NCBI GenBank assembly: GCA_016936015.1
Contig: JAFGPV010000014.1
Span: 1-47,810 of the forward strand
Length of the DNA stretch: 47,810 nucleotides
Origin: Pirellulales bacterium
GTDB lineage: Bacteria; Planctomycetota; Planctomycetia; Pirellulales; Thermoguttaceae
Direction: 5' to 3'
Each line of letters opens with the position of its first letter. The first letter of the stretch is position 1. Positions 1 through 8,976 of the stretch are shown here, in pieces. The position numbers and the translations under genes are program-made. The notes under the pieces are model-generated. The model was given only the letters and a program-made list of their open reading frames with translations, did no database searches and was not told the origin of the DNA.

Positions 1-274
1 CGCATCCTCCAATCGGTAGAGATTGGCCGTCCGTGGCGAAGAAAGCGAGTTGCCGTGAATCGCACTGGGGTTCGCGGAACGGACACAGACAATCCCCGGT
101 CCTGGCGATCTTAAGATGCGTAAAATACTCCTTATACTACGGAAAATCTCATTGCCCCTGTAAATTCTGTCGAAGAACTCGAAAGACTCAACGAATCGGT
201 CTAACGAATGGAATCCAAGGTAGTTGTGGTATCGTCCCCGATGATGGTCTGGAAGACCCAACCTTGTGACACGG
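1..274. other. upstream region without a supported gene
   Basis: No convincing gene is visible here. The only open frame of any size has no family features and no plausible ribosome binding site. The stretch probably holds the 5' untranslated region of the first TonB-dependent receptor. No riboswitch or clear promoter was recognised. Confidence 0.4.
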
Positions 275-2695
275 ATGGCACGCTTCTATCAACATTGCTC
301 CCAGGCGACGAACCTCTGCCTCATCACCATAACTCTGCTGGCCATTCTAGGCGTGTCGGGTTCCGTGCTCTCCCAGGATGTTCCTGATCCGCGGAATTCT
401 CCGACGACGACGAACAAGCCTTCGAATTCACTTGCTTCCAGCAACGCCGAGAAGCTCGATGCGCTGTTGGACCTCGCCGAGAAGGACGTCGGGCAATTGG
501 CGGAGATTTCCATCGCCTCCCCCGACTTCGACGGCGCTTCCAGCAGTCCCTCCAGCACGCTGAACGCGGAAGAGGCCGATTTCGCCCAGGCGACCAGCAC
601 CGGGGACCTGCTGAAGCAGATCCCCAGCGTCTCCGGGCGGCGGCTCTCGGGAATTAACGTCGATCCCCGCGTCCGGGGCTATAACTCCTCGCAACTCAAC
701 GCCAATGCCAACGGGATGACGCAATATAAGTCGATCCAAGACGTCGACTCCCTGCTCAGCCAAATCGACCCCGGCGTCATCCAAGAGGTCGACATCATCG
801 CCGGTCCCTACACCTCGCTCTACGGCCCCGGCTTCGCCTTCATCAACATCAATCTCCTCGAACCCAAACGCTACGACCGGCCCGAGATCCACAGCTCGAC
901 GTTCTTCAACTACGCCAGCAACGGGCAGATCATGTACGCCCGGGAAAACGTCTGGGGCGGATCGAAGGACTGGGGGATGTACTGCACCTACGGCGTGCGG
1001 ACCGGAAACGACTACCACGCCGGCGGCGATCAATACGATTTCACCATCCCTACTAGTTTCAAGAAATGGGATACGATGCTCTCGTTGAGCTACGACCTCA
1101 ATTCAATCTCCCGGATCGAGTTCGACTTCCTGCACAACGAGTTGAACGACGTCGAGATGCCGGGCATTATTTACGACCCGGAGAATTCGTCCAACAACCA
1201 GTTCAACCTCCGCTATATCATCCAAGAGGACCGCAAGGGTCCGCAAGACCTTTTATTGCAGGCGTGGCACGAAGAGACGTTCTTCCACGGCGACGCCTCA
1301 CGGGAATCCAAACAACGCACTTTTTACGTCCCCTTTGTCTCACTCGTATATTGGGATTATGGTTATGACGTCAGCAACTGCTTCACTCGGGGACATTCGA
1401 TTTCGACTGGAGTCCGAGCGCTAAGGACCTTCGGCGCAGCCGACGCCCCGCGGTGGACCGTCGGCGCCGATTGGCGCCGTTCCGGACAACGGTACCAGGA
1501 AATCGAGGTCGATCCCAACGGCGAAGTGACTTTCCGGGGCAACTACTACGGCATCCCCGAGTCGAGCCTCGACGACGTCGGCGCCCTAATGCAACTGGAA
1601 CTCCCGCTGAATGATCGGCTCTCCGCCACCGTCGGCGGCCGGGTAGACTACGTCCAGGCGTCGTTAAATCGGGAAGACTCGATCATCTGGCACTTCGATC
1701 CCGACGCATTCGTCTTCTATCAGCCCGGTTTGGAAATGCCGAACTACGTGCTTGGCATGGCCTATATCAACGCCAAGCAGAAACTCAACGACACCGATAC
1801 GCTCCACGTGGGCACAGGCTTCGCCATGAGGGCGCCTAATCTGGGAGAACTGTATTTTGACGAACCTCTGGTCCCCTACTGCAACGTCGGCAACTCCGAA
1901 CTAAACGGCCTTTCAATCTTGAAGCCGGAAAAGAATTGGCAATTCGACGTGGGCGTCACCTGCGAGCGAAAACCGCTACGATACGGCGCCCGCGGCTTCT
2001 ACTCCACGATCTGGGATTATATCCTGTCGGTTCCCGCCTGGACCGACGGCCCGTACGACTGTTCCCATGATCTCCACCGGGATTTCCAATACTGGGATCC
2101 TGATTTTCGAGGCGACCTCGGCTATCTCAGCGAAAACGGCGATACCGTGGTCGCCAGTTATCAGAACGAAAACATCCGCTTGGCCATGATGTGGGGCTGC
2201 GACCTGTTCGGCGAACTGGAAATCCGCCGCGGCGTTTCACTCTTTGGATGCGTATCGTACATTCAGGGCAGAAACCTCAGCCGCATCCGCTACATCGATG
2301 CCGGAGAATTCAGCGCCTTGGAAGGCTACACGCAAAAGATTCCCGGGTCGGAATCGCTGCCGAACATCTATCCGCTGAACGGCTGGATCAGCTTGAAAGT
2401 CTTTGATCCCGAGAAAGACAAGTGGCGGATCGAATTCATCACCCGGCTGGTCAATGCCCAGAACGAGGTGGCCGTCAGCCTCTCCGAATTGCCCACGCCC
2501 GGTTTCGTCATCTTCAACCTCCGCGGCTCCTACCGTTGGAGCGAACGCCTGAATCTCACCCTCGCCCTGGAAAACCTCACCAACGCCTATTACTTCGAAC
2601 CCGGCTCCGTGGTCATCCTCAATCCTTCCGGCATCCCTGTCCGCATTCCCGAGCCCGGCTTCACGGTTAGCCTCGGCATCGAAGGCAAGTTCTAA
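275..2695 (+). CDS. TonB-dependent outer-membrane receptor, copy 1
   Basis: Outer-membrane beta-barrel receptor expected to import a ligand with energy from TonB/ExbBD. About 806 residues. An N-terminal hydrophobic stretch (LITITLLAILGVSGS) ending near LSQD looks like a signal peptide. A plug domain follows at roughly residues 90-190, with the motifs QIPSVSGRRLSGINVDPRVR and IAGPYTSLYGPGFAFI. The rest is an aromatic-rich barrel ending in GIEGKF, a typical C-terminal phenylalanine signature for outer-membrane insertion. ATG at 275 is preferred; an in-frame GTG at 266 adds only three residues. The gene is followed 266 bases later by a close paralogue. No transporter, periplasmic binding protein or TonB lies beside it, so the substrate is unknown. 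The family call is firm and the ligand is not. Confidence 0.85.
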   Translation: MARFYQHCSQATNLCLITITLLAILGVSGSVLSQDVPDPRNSPTTTNKPSNSLASSNAEKLDALLDLAEKDVGQLAEISIASPDFDGASSSPSSTLNAEEADFAQATSTGDLLKQIPSVSGRRLSGINVDPRVRGYNSSQLNANANGMTQYKSIQDVDSLLSQIDPGVIQEVDIIAGPYTSLYGPGFAFININLLEPKRYDRPEIHSSTFFNYASNGQIMYARENVWGGSKDWGMYCTYGVRTGNDYHAGGDQYDFTIPTSFKKWDTMLSLSYDLNSISRIEFDFLHNELNDVEMPGIIYDPENSSNNQFNLRYIIQEDRKGPQDLLLQAWHEETFFHGDASRESKQRTFYVPFVSLVYWDYGYDVSNCFTRGHSISTGVRALRTFGAADAPRWTVGADWRRSGQRYQEIEVDPNGEVTFRGNYYGIPESSLDDVGALMQLELPLNDRLSATVGGRVDYVQASLNREDSIIWHFDPDAFVFYQPGLEMPNYVLGMAYINAKQKLNDTDTLHVGTGFAMRAPNLGELYFDEPLVPYCNVGNSELNGLSILKPEKNWQFDVGVTCERKPLRYGARGFYSTIWDYILSVPAWTDGPYDCSHDLHRDFQYWDPDFRGDLGYLSENGDTVVASYQNENIRLAMMWGCDLFGELEIRRGVSLFGCVSYIQGRNLSRIRYIDAGEFSALEGYTQKIPGSESLPNIYPLNGWISLKVFDPEKDKWRIEFITRLVNAQNEVAVSLSELPTPGFVIFNLRGSYRWSERLNLTLALENLTNAYYFEPGSVVILNPSGIPVRIPEPGFTVSLGIEGKF

Positions 2696-2961
2696 CGCCC
2701 GATGCAAATTATTATAAATTAAGAAGTTACAGCTTTTGAGCACATTTCTGATCTAGGGGGAGTTGGCATCCCTCAACCCTTTCGCAATTTCTATTATGCG
2801 AATAATCCCTATTATCACCAATTCCCCATCCTGTCGAAACATTAATGTTGGGGATTTCAGTTCTAAAGGGACTTTACTCCGGTTCTGAAATGGATGCCCT
2901 TTCTTCCAGGAATTAACATAGGTTACGAATGCCCCTTCTCGGTCCACATTATCATCAAGCG

Positions 2962-5328
2962 ATGAGATTCTATTTTCTCGCCTTGGCCGTCTTCATTTCA
3001 GGAATGGTCCCGTCGATTCTTGCCCAGGATCTCCCGGCTTCCGATCTCCCCACGTCAACAACCAACGATTCCCTTTCGCAAGACAAAGTTAAAAAGCTCG
3101 ATGCGCTGTTGGACCTTGCCGAGAAGGACGTCGGCAAATTGTCGGAGATTCCCGTCGCTACCCAGAACTTCAATGGTACTTCCAGCGGTCTGTCCAACAC
3201 GCTCAGCGTCGAACAGGCCGACTTTTCCCAGGCGACCAGCACCGGGGACCTGCTTCAGCAGATTCCCAGCGTCTCCGGGCGGCGGCTCTCGGGAATCAAC
3301 GTCGATCCCCGGGTCCGCGGCTTCAATTCCTCGCAACTGAACGCCAGCGCCAACGGGATGACGCAGTACAAGGCGATCCAAGACATCGATTCGTTGCTAA
3401 GCCAGATCGATCCCGGCGTGATCCAGGAGATCACCGTCATCGAAGGCCCCTACACCTCACTCTACGGTCCCGGCTTCGCCTTCATCAATGTCGATCTCCT
3501 CGGCCCCAAACGGTACGAGAATCCGGAAATCCACAGTTCGACGTTTTACAACTACTCCAGCAACGGGCAAATCATGTACGGCCGGGAGAACGTCTGGGGC
3601 GGCGCGAAGGACTGGGGAATGTACTGCACCTACGGCGTGCGGACCGGCAACGACTACCGCGCCGGCGAGCCGAACGGTTTTCTCGTCCCCACCAGCTTCG
3701 AAAAATGGGACACCATGCTCTCCGTAAGCTATGACCTCGGTCCGATCACCCGGCTCGAATTCGATTTCCTGCACACCGAGATGAACAACGTCGAGATGCC
3801 GGGAGTGGTCTACGATCCGGAGAATTCAGCCAGCAACCAGTTCAACCTCCGCTACATCGTCCAGCAGGACCGCGACGGCCCGCGGGATCTGCTGGTGCAG
3901 GCCTGGCATCAGGAAACGTTCTTTCACGGCGACGCCTTGCGGCCCTCCAAACAGCAGTCCTTCTATTATCCCTTCATCACCCTGGGCGACGTCGACGCCT
4001 ATCCCGTCAACACCTGGAGCATCGGCAACCTCACCGCCACCGGAGTCCGCGCCCTACGCACTTTTGGAGAAGAAAACGAGCCGCAATGGACTCTCGGCGC
4101 CGATTGGCGACGCCACCGGCAACGCTACCAGGAATATGAAGTCGATCCCGAGGGCGCGATTATTTACGAAGGTGATTTTTACGGAATTCCAAGCAGTTGC
4201 ATGGACGACATCGGCGTCTTGACGCATCTTGAACTCCCTCTCGATGAACGATGCTCGGTCGTCGTTGGCGGACGCGTTGACTATGCAATGACTCAATTAA
4301 ACGTGAACGATACGGTTATCACGCGCTTCGACCCGGACGCCTTTTTCTACTATCAACCCGGATTTGACACGCCCGACTATACGCTGGGAATGGCCTATGC
4401 CAACGCAAAATTCAAACTCGACGATCATCGAATCCTCAACATGGGAACCAGCTTCGCCATGCGGGCCCCCAATCTCGCTGAACTCTATTCCGACGAACCC
4501 TACGTGCCTCTTTACCGCTTCGGCAATTCCTACGTGGACGGACTATCCACCCTCGCTCCTGAAAAGAATTGGCAGTTCGATCTGGGATTCCAGTGCGACT
4601 ATCAATGGTTCCGCTGCGGCGCCCGGGGCTTCTACGCAACCATCTGGGACTACATCCTCGCCGTGCCCGCCTATACTTCCGAGGCGACCGCCACAACTCA
4701 TCTCCTCGGAAGAAATTTTCAGTACTTTCCGCTCGAGTGGCGTTACGATTACGGTACCCCCAGCGAAAACGGCGATATGGTTGAAGCCGGTTACCAAACG
4801 ACCAACATCGGCCTGGCCACCCTGGCCGGTGCCGATCTATGTGGCGAAATCCGCATCCGCCCGGGAGTCGCCCTCTTTGGATGTATGTCCTACGTCCACG
4901 GCGAGAACCTCCGCCGGGTCGTGTTCCTCGACGCGGGAACCGGCTTCTCCAAAGACGGCACATTTATTCCCGTCTCCGGACCAGAGTCCTTGCCGAACAT
5001 CTATCCCTTCAACGGCAGAATCAGCCTCCGTGTTTTCGATCCCGAAAAAGATCGTTGGCATGTGGAGTTCATTACCCGGCTGGTCAACAGCCAGAAGGAG
5101 GTCGCCGCCAGCCTCGCGGAAGTCCCCTCCTCCGCCTTCACGGTCTTCGATCTCCGCGGCTACTACCGCTGGCGGGAAAACCTCCGCTTTTCCCTCTCCC
5201 TGGAAAACCTGCTAAACGCTTATTATGCGGAACCCGGCTCCGTGGCCATCGTCAATCCCTCGGGCATCCCCGTTTTCATGCCCGAGCCGGGCTTCACGGT
5301 CAGCCTCGGCGTCGACGGCCGGTTCTGA
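2962..5328 (+). CDS. TonB-dependent outer-membrane receptor, copy 2
   Basis: Paralogue of the preceding receptor, about 788 residues and similar along its whole length. Blocks such as KLDALLDLAEKDVG, SVSGRRLSGINVDPRVRG and MTQYK are shared almost exactly. The start is set at ATG 2962 because it gives a clean signal peptide (MRFYFLALAVFISGMVPSIL, then AQD); an upstream in-frame ATG at 2929 would put eleven polar residues in front. The plug lies near residues 85-185 and the barrel ends in GVDGRF. Divergence is concentrated in loops, for example around 4000-4100 and 4680-4780, as expected if the two copies bind different ligands. The AT-rich gap between the copies (2696-2961) could hold a separate promoter, but none is obvious. 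Confidence 0.85.
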   Translation: MRFYFLALAVFISGMVPSILAQDLPASDLPTSTTNDSLSQDKVKKLDALLDLAEKDVGKLSEIPVATQNFNGTSSGLSNTLSVEQADFSQATSTGDLLQQIPSVSGRRLSGINVDPRVRGFNSSQLNASANGMTQYKAIQDIDSLLSQIDPGVIQEITVIEGPYTSLYGPGFAFINVDLLGPKRYENPEIHSSTFYNYSSNGQIMYGRENVWGGAKDWGMYCTYGVRTGNDYRAGEPNGFLVPTSFEKWDTMLSVSYDLGPITRLEFDFLHTEMNNVEMPGVVYDPENSASNQFNLRYIVQQDRDGPRDLLVQAWHQETFFHGDALRPSKQQSFYYPFITLGDVDAYPVNTWSIGNLTATGVRALRTFGEENEPQWTLGADWRRHRQRYQEYEVDPEGAIIYEGDFYGIPSSCMDDIGVLTHLELPLDERCSVVVGGRVDYAMTQLNVNDTVITRFDPDAFFYYQPGFDTPDYTLGMAYANAKFKLDDHRILNMGTSFAMRAPNLAELYSDEPYVPLYRFGNSYVDGLSTLAPEKNWQFDLGFQCDYQWFRCGARGFYATIWDYILAVPAYTSEATATTHLLGRNFQYFPLEWRYDYGTPSENGDMVEAGYQTTNIGLATLAGADLCGEIRIRPGVALFGCMSYVHGENLRRVVFLDAGTGFSKDGTFIPVSGPESLPNIYPFNGRISLRVFDPEKDRWHVEFITRLVNSQKEVAASLAEVPSSAFTVFDLRGYYRWRENLRFSLSLENLLNAYYAEPGSVAIVNPSGIPVFMPEPGFTVSLGVDGRF

Positions 5329-5360
5329 CAAGGGAAAAGAGAAAAAAGGGGGAACACCCT

Positions 5361-5438
5361 CCAACGCCCCGCGACGGCAATCGCGGGGGTGGAACAAGGC
5401 CCTATCATTCCCCCGCGACTGCCATCGCGAAGCGTTGG
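5361..5438. repeat. palindromic interspersed repeat, family A copy 1
   Basis: Two 29-base arms (5361-5389 and 5410-5438) are inverted copies, about 25 of 29 matching by eye, around a 20-base centre. The arms start CCAACGCCCCGCGACGG. A second copy with the same arms and a similar centre lies at 15252-15325. It sits just past the stop of the second TonB receptor and could act as an RNA hairpin, but there is no T tract. Confidence 0.75.
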
Positions 5439-5479
5439 ATTAATGAGCATTGACCTCCTGGATCTCTCCATCAGCCTTT

Positions 5480-6745
5480 TCAGAGAGCGCCGATCACCAG
5501 GGCGGTGGCCTGGCCGTGTTGGGTGTGGCTGAGCAGCAGGATTTTTTCGCGCTGCAGCGGCAATCCGTCGCCGTGAACGACGTTGATCGGGCAGTGGGGA
5601 TCGGGGTTTTCGTAGTTCAGCGTCGGGGGGACGACGCCGTGCCCGAGGCTCAGCACGGCGGCCACCAGGTCGAGCGCCCCCGAGGCGGCGCCGCAGTGGC
5701 CGAAGTAACTCTTCAAGGCCGTCACGGGCACGTCGCCCAGAACGTCGCGCAGCGCCTGGGCCTCGCGGGGATCGTCGCGCAAGGTGCTCACGCCGTGGGC
5801 GAAGACCGCTCCGATCTCGGAAGGCGCCAGTCCGGCGTCTTGGAGGGCGGCGTGCAGGGCGGCGCGGAGCGACTGGCCTGAGAGGGGAACGCCGTTGGCG
5901 GTCGGCTCGAAGGCGGAGCCGAAGCCGAGGATCCGCGCCAGGACGGCGGTGCCCCGAGCCTGGGCGTGCGGCAGGGTTTCGAGCATCACGGCCGCGGCGC
6001 CCTCGCCGTTGACGATCCCGTCGCGCCGGGCGTCGAAGGGGCGGCAGGCCCGTTCCGGCTCCTCCGCGCAGCGGGACAGTTCGTGCGCCGCCCCGCGGAA
6101 GATCGTCGTGGGATGGATCCGCGAACCGACGCCGCCGGCCAGCATCGCGTCGGCCTGGCCGCGGTCGAGCACCCGGACCGCCTCGGCCGTCGCCGACAGC
6201 CCGGAGACGTCGCCGAGCGTCAACGTGTTGCACGGTCCCCGGGCGTCCTGGGCGATGCCGATGTGGCAGGCCGGCATGTTGGGCAGGTACTTCAACATCC
6301 ACAAGGGGAAGAGGTCGGACATCGCGGCCGGCCCCCAGCGCTGGAAGTCGAACCGCCCCTCGACCAGGCAGCTCCGGTACGTGGGAACCATCTCCGGAAG
6401 CTCGCAGGGGATCATTTCCGCGCCGAAGACCGTGCCGAACCGCTCCGGGTCGACCGCCTGCCGGTGGTGGCCGGCGTGTTGGCAGGCCAGGTCGGCGGCG
6501 GTGAAGCCCAGTTGGATGTCGCGGCTCATGACCTTCAGGCTCTTCCGCGGGCGGACGTAGGTCTTCGGATCGAAATCGACCACCGCGCCGCCGAAGGGGA
6601 CGGGCAGATCGTCCGCAGTAAACAGATCCAGCCGCCGCACGCCGCTGCGGCGCTGGCCCAGCGCGGTCCAGAACGCCTCGGCGCCGATGCCGATCGGGCT
6701 GACGATTCCCAGGCCGGTAACGACGATGTCCTTTTTCAGCGGCAT
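5480..6745 (-). CDS. beta-ketoacyl-[acyl-carrier-protein] synthase, KAS II-like
   Basis: Condensing enzyme that would extend an acyl chain with malonyl-ACP. 421 residues, the normal length for a FabF-type KAS. The N-terminus VVTGLGIVSPIG is typical. The Cys-His-His triad appears intact: Cys172 in RGPCNTL, His317 in FAHGVST and His350 in KSYFGHCGAASG. The RPFDARRDGIVNGEG block near 235-249 matches the family. It lies 41 bases downstream of rseP on the same strand and so may be co-transcribed with dxr and rseP. No acyl carrier protein, ketoreductase or chain-length factor is adjacent, so it could be an ordinary fatty-acid enzyme or serve a specialised lipid or polyketide-like product. The sequence around the active Cys (DARGPCNT) differs from the usual TACAT context of FabF, which argues for a divergent subfamily. 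Confidence 0.85.
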   Translation of the reverse strand: MPLKKDIVVTGLGIVSPIGIGAEAFWTALGQRRSGVRRLDLFTADDLPVPFGGAVVDFDPKTYVRPRKSLKVMSRDIQLGFTAADLACQHAGHHRQAVDPERFGTVFGAEMIPCELPEMVPTYRSCLVEGRFDFQRWGPAAMSDLFPLWMLKYLPNMPACHIGIAQDARGPCNTLTLGDVSGLSATAEAVRVLDRGQADAMLAGGVGSRIHPTTIFRGAAHELSRCAEEPERACRPFDARRDGIVNGEGAAAVMLETLPHAQARGTAVLARILGFGSAFEPTANGVPLSGQSLRAALHAALQDAGLAPSEIGAVFAHGVSTLRDDPREAQALRDVLGDVPVTALKSYFGHCGAASGALDLVAAVLSLGHGVVPPTLNYENPDPHCPINVVHGDGLPLQREKILLLSHTQHGQATALVIGAL

Positions 6746-6786
6746 ATTTTTTTACAAACAGTCATGCTGAAGCATAACCTCCGGAT

Positions 6787-8976
6787 TTACAGTAGAAACC
6801 GCCAGATGTCCAAAGTAATGACGAAGAGCATCAGCGCCAGCAACAGGAAAAAACCGATGATCGAGAGGACCACTTGGACCCGCTCGTTGGCCGGCTTGCC
6901 GCGGACGCCTTCGTAGGCCAGGAACACCAGGTGCCCGCCGTCAAGCACGGGAATGGGCAGGAGGTTCAGCACGGCTAGGTTGGCGCTTAAGAGGGTCAGG
7001 AAGAGCAGAAACCTCGGCAATCCGTGTTGGACGGTTTGATAGGCCATGGCGAAAATGGTCCCCGGGCCGCCCAAGGCCTTGGGCGAGATCTGCCGGGTGC
7101 CCAATCCCCGCAGGATTTTCACCACCAGCAGCAAGGCGTTGCCCGTGTCCTCGGCCCCCAGCCGGATCGCGTCGCCCAGCGATTCGGCCTTGCAGAGCTT
7201 GGTCTCGGCCGTTAAGAGCCATCCCCGTTCCGGCTCAAACCAGTCTTTGCTCTCCGTCAGCGGCAATTTTACGCTGGTTCCGTCCTTAAACGTCAGTTCC
7301 ACGGTGCTTTGCGGATGAACGAGTTGCAGGATCTTGAAGAACATCGGCCAGTGCAAGGCTTCGTCCGCTTCGCCGAACTCGTACGTGTCGTAAAATTTCT
7401 CATCGATGGTGATTTTCTTACCGCCGAGTTGCCCGGGAGTCGGCGGAGGGATGGTGGCTTTGACCAGGACCGCTCCGGGTTTGATCGGCTTCTTTTCCGC
7501 CGCACTGCCGGGCGTCACGCGATCGACCCGGTCGAGCACGGCGTAGGTAAGCCCCAACTGGGGAATGCTCATCGGCTGTTTACGCATGATGAGGTCCTCG
7601 AACCAGTTGGCCCGGCGCAGCGGAACCACGATCTCCAGCGGCTCCGAGCTTCCTTTACGCTCCAGCGTCAGACGCACTTCCTTTTGCCCGGCGCGTCGGC
7701 GGAACCAGTCGGGCAGTTGCATCGGATCGCCCGGCGGGTCGCCGTCGATTTTAAGAATCTTATCCCCGGGACGGATTCCGGCCTCGGCCGCGGGAGAATT
7801 GTTCTGCACCGCCGTGATTGCCCCCATCGTCATCTCCAGACCCAAGGTCCGCACCGGCTGCGGTGGAACGACCGACGAGATAACTTTTATGGTCTTCGAC
7901 TGGCCGTCTTCGGCGGGAATGATCGTTTCGATGCCCAACGAGAGGGGCTTGTCGGCGGGTTCCTCGACAAGACGGTCCAGCAGTTGGACGTAATCCGCAA
8001 CCGGCTTTCCGTTGACTTCGACGATCCGTTGGCCGCTTTCCAGGGGCGGCTTGGCCTCAGCGGCCGCCGAATAGGGTGCATACGGCGGGATCGGTCCCGA
8101 AAAAATCGTCTTCTGCACCGGGGCAATCGTCGTCGTGGGCAGCGACAGGACGCCGATCCTGGGAATCTCCTCGCGTCGGCGGGGATGAAGCACCATCGAG
8201 AGCAATTGTTTTTCCCCGGGACGTTGGACGAGGACCGGAACGCCCTGCTTGTGGTCGCTCACCGTGACGTCGATCTGCATCTGGTTGAAGTATTCCACCT
8301 TCCGGCCAGCGATTTCAACGATGCGGTCGCCGGGCCGAAGTCCCACCTGCCAGCCCGCCTCTCCCGCAATCACCTCGCCGACCGCGCAAGGCTCTTTTTC
8401 CACCCCCAGCCCATAGGCCCACACCGCCATGAAAAAGGCGAAGATCACGTTCATCGTCACGCCGGCGGCAATGATCGCCATCCGCTGGGGAACGTTCTTG
8501 GCCAGGTAACTCCGCGGATCGTAGAGGGCCTGCTCGGCCGCGGCCAAGTCCGCGGACGCAGGGGACTGTCCCGATTCCGGGGACTGTCCCGTTTTTTGCG
8601 AAGCAAAAATGGGACTGTCCCCTTCTGCGCCGCTCTCCCCTTCCGGCGCCGCGGGCGCGTCGGCGGCCGGCTGTTGCAGCTTCGCCCGTTCGATCTCCGC
8701 CCGGAGTTGGGCCGGATTGTCCACCTGGCCCAACATCTTTACGTAACCGCCCAGCGGCAGGATACCGATCCCGTACTGTGTCTCGCCCCGGCGAAATTTC
8801 AGCAGCGACCACCCGCCGATGTCGAAGCCGAGATAGAATTTCTCGCACTTCACGCCGCAGAGCTTGGCCACCACGAAGTGTCCCAACTCGTGGACGAAGA
8901 TCACGAAACCCACGCCGAGGGCCACCAACAGGATGTTCCCGCAGAACGTCAACAGGCCGACTAACGTTTCAAGCAA
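6787..8976 (-). CDS. rseP: RIP site-2 metalloprotease RseP, extended multi-PDZ form
   Basis: Membrane-embedded zinc protease that cleaves transmembrane substrates such as anti-sigma factors after a first cut. 729 residues, far longer than E. coli RseP (about 450). The zinc motif HELGH is at 29-33 in the first membrane helix. The second metal-binding region NLLPIPVLDGGH lies near the C-terminus, followed by two more helices. Between them are at least two, probably three, PDZ-like units: VGLRPGDRIVEIAGRKV near 215, ESGQRIVEVNGKPV near 315, and AGIRPGDKILKIDGDPP near 400. Residues about 100-150 form a low-complexity linker, part of which is encoded by a nucleotide repeat (8562-8622). The start overlaps the end of dxr by 16 bases, so translation is probably coupled. 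Confidence 0.93.
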   Translation of the reverse strand: MLETLVGLLTFCGNILLVALGVGFVIFVHELGHFVVAKLCGVKCEKFYLGFDIGGWSLLKFRRGETQYGIGILPLGGYVKMLGQVDNPAQLRAEIERAKLQQPAADAPAAPEGESGAEGDSPIFASQKTGQSPESGQSPASADLAAAEQALYDPRSYLAKNVPQRMAIIAAGVTMNVIFAFFMAVWAYGLGVEKEPCAVGEVIAGEAGWQVGLRPGDRIVEIAGRKVEYFNQMQIDVTVSDHKQGVPVLVQRPGEKQLLSMVLHPRRREEIPRIGVLSLPTTTIAPVQKTIFSGPIPPYAPYSAAAEAKPPLESGQRIVEVNGKPVADYVQLLDRLVEEPADKPLSLGIETIIPAEDGQSKTIKVISSVVPPQPVRTLGLEMTMGAITAVQNNSPAAEAGIRPGDKILKIDGDPPGDPMQLPDWFRRRAGQKEVRLTLERKGSSEPLEIVVPLRRANWFEDLIMRKQPMSIPQLGLTYAVLDRVDRVTPGSAAEKKPIKPGAVLVKATIPPPTPGQLGGKKITIDEKFYDTYEFGEADEALHWPMFFKILQLVHPQSTVELTFKDGTSVKLPLTESKDWFEPERGWLLTAETKLCKAESLGDAIRLGAEDTGNALLLVVKILRGLGTRQISPKALGGPGTIFAMAYQTVQHGLPRFLLFLTLLSANLAVLNLLPIPVLDGGHLVFLAYEGVRGKPANERVQVVLSIIGFFLLLALMLFVITLDIWRFLL
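8562..8622. repeat. GGGACTGTCCC repeat element inside rseP
   Basis: Three copies of the palindromic-looking GGGACTGTCCC occur at 8562-8572, 8580-8590 and 8611-8621. A perfect 7-bp hairpin TTTTTGC/GCAAAAA (8593-8609) lies between the last two. The block reads through in the rseP frame and encodes GDSPIFASQKTGQSPESGQSP (written here only as key motifs GDSP, GQSP, GQSP), a flexible linker. It has the look of a small mobile repeat domesticated as coding sequence. Confidence 0.75.

Noticed and set aside
33-269. 78-codon open frame at the window start
   Set aside because: No family features, no ribosome binding site, overlaps the leader of the first receptor.
7309-8964. Open frame of 551 codons on the plus strand
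   Set aside because: Fully antisense to rseP, with no family features; a GC-rich shadow frame.
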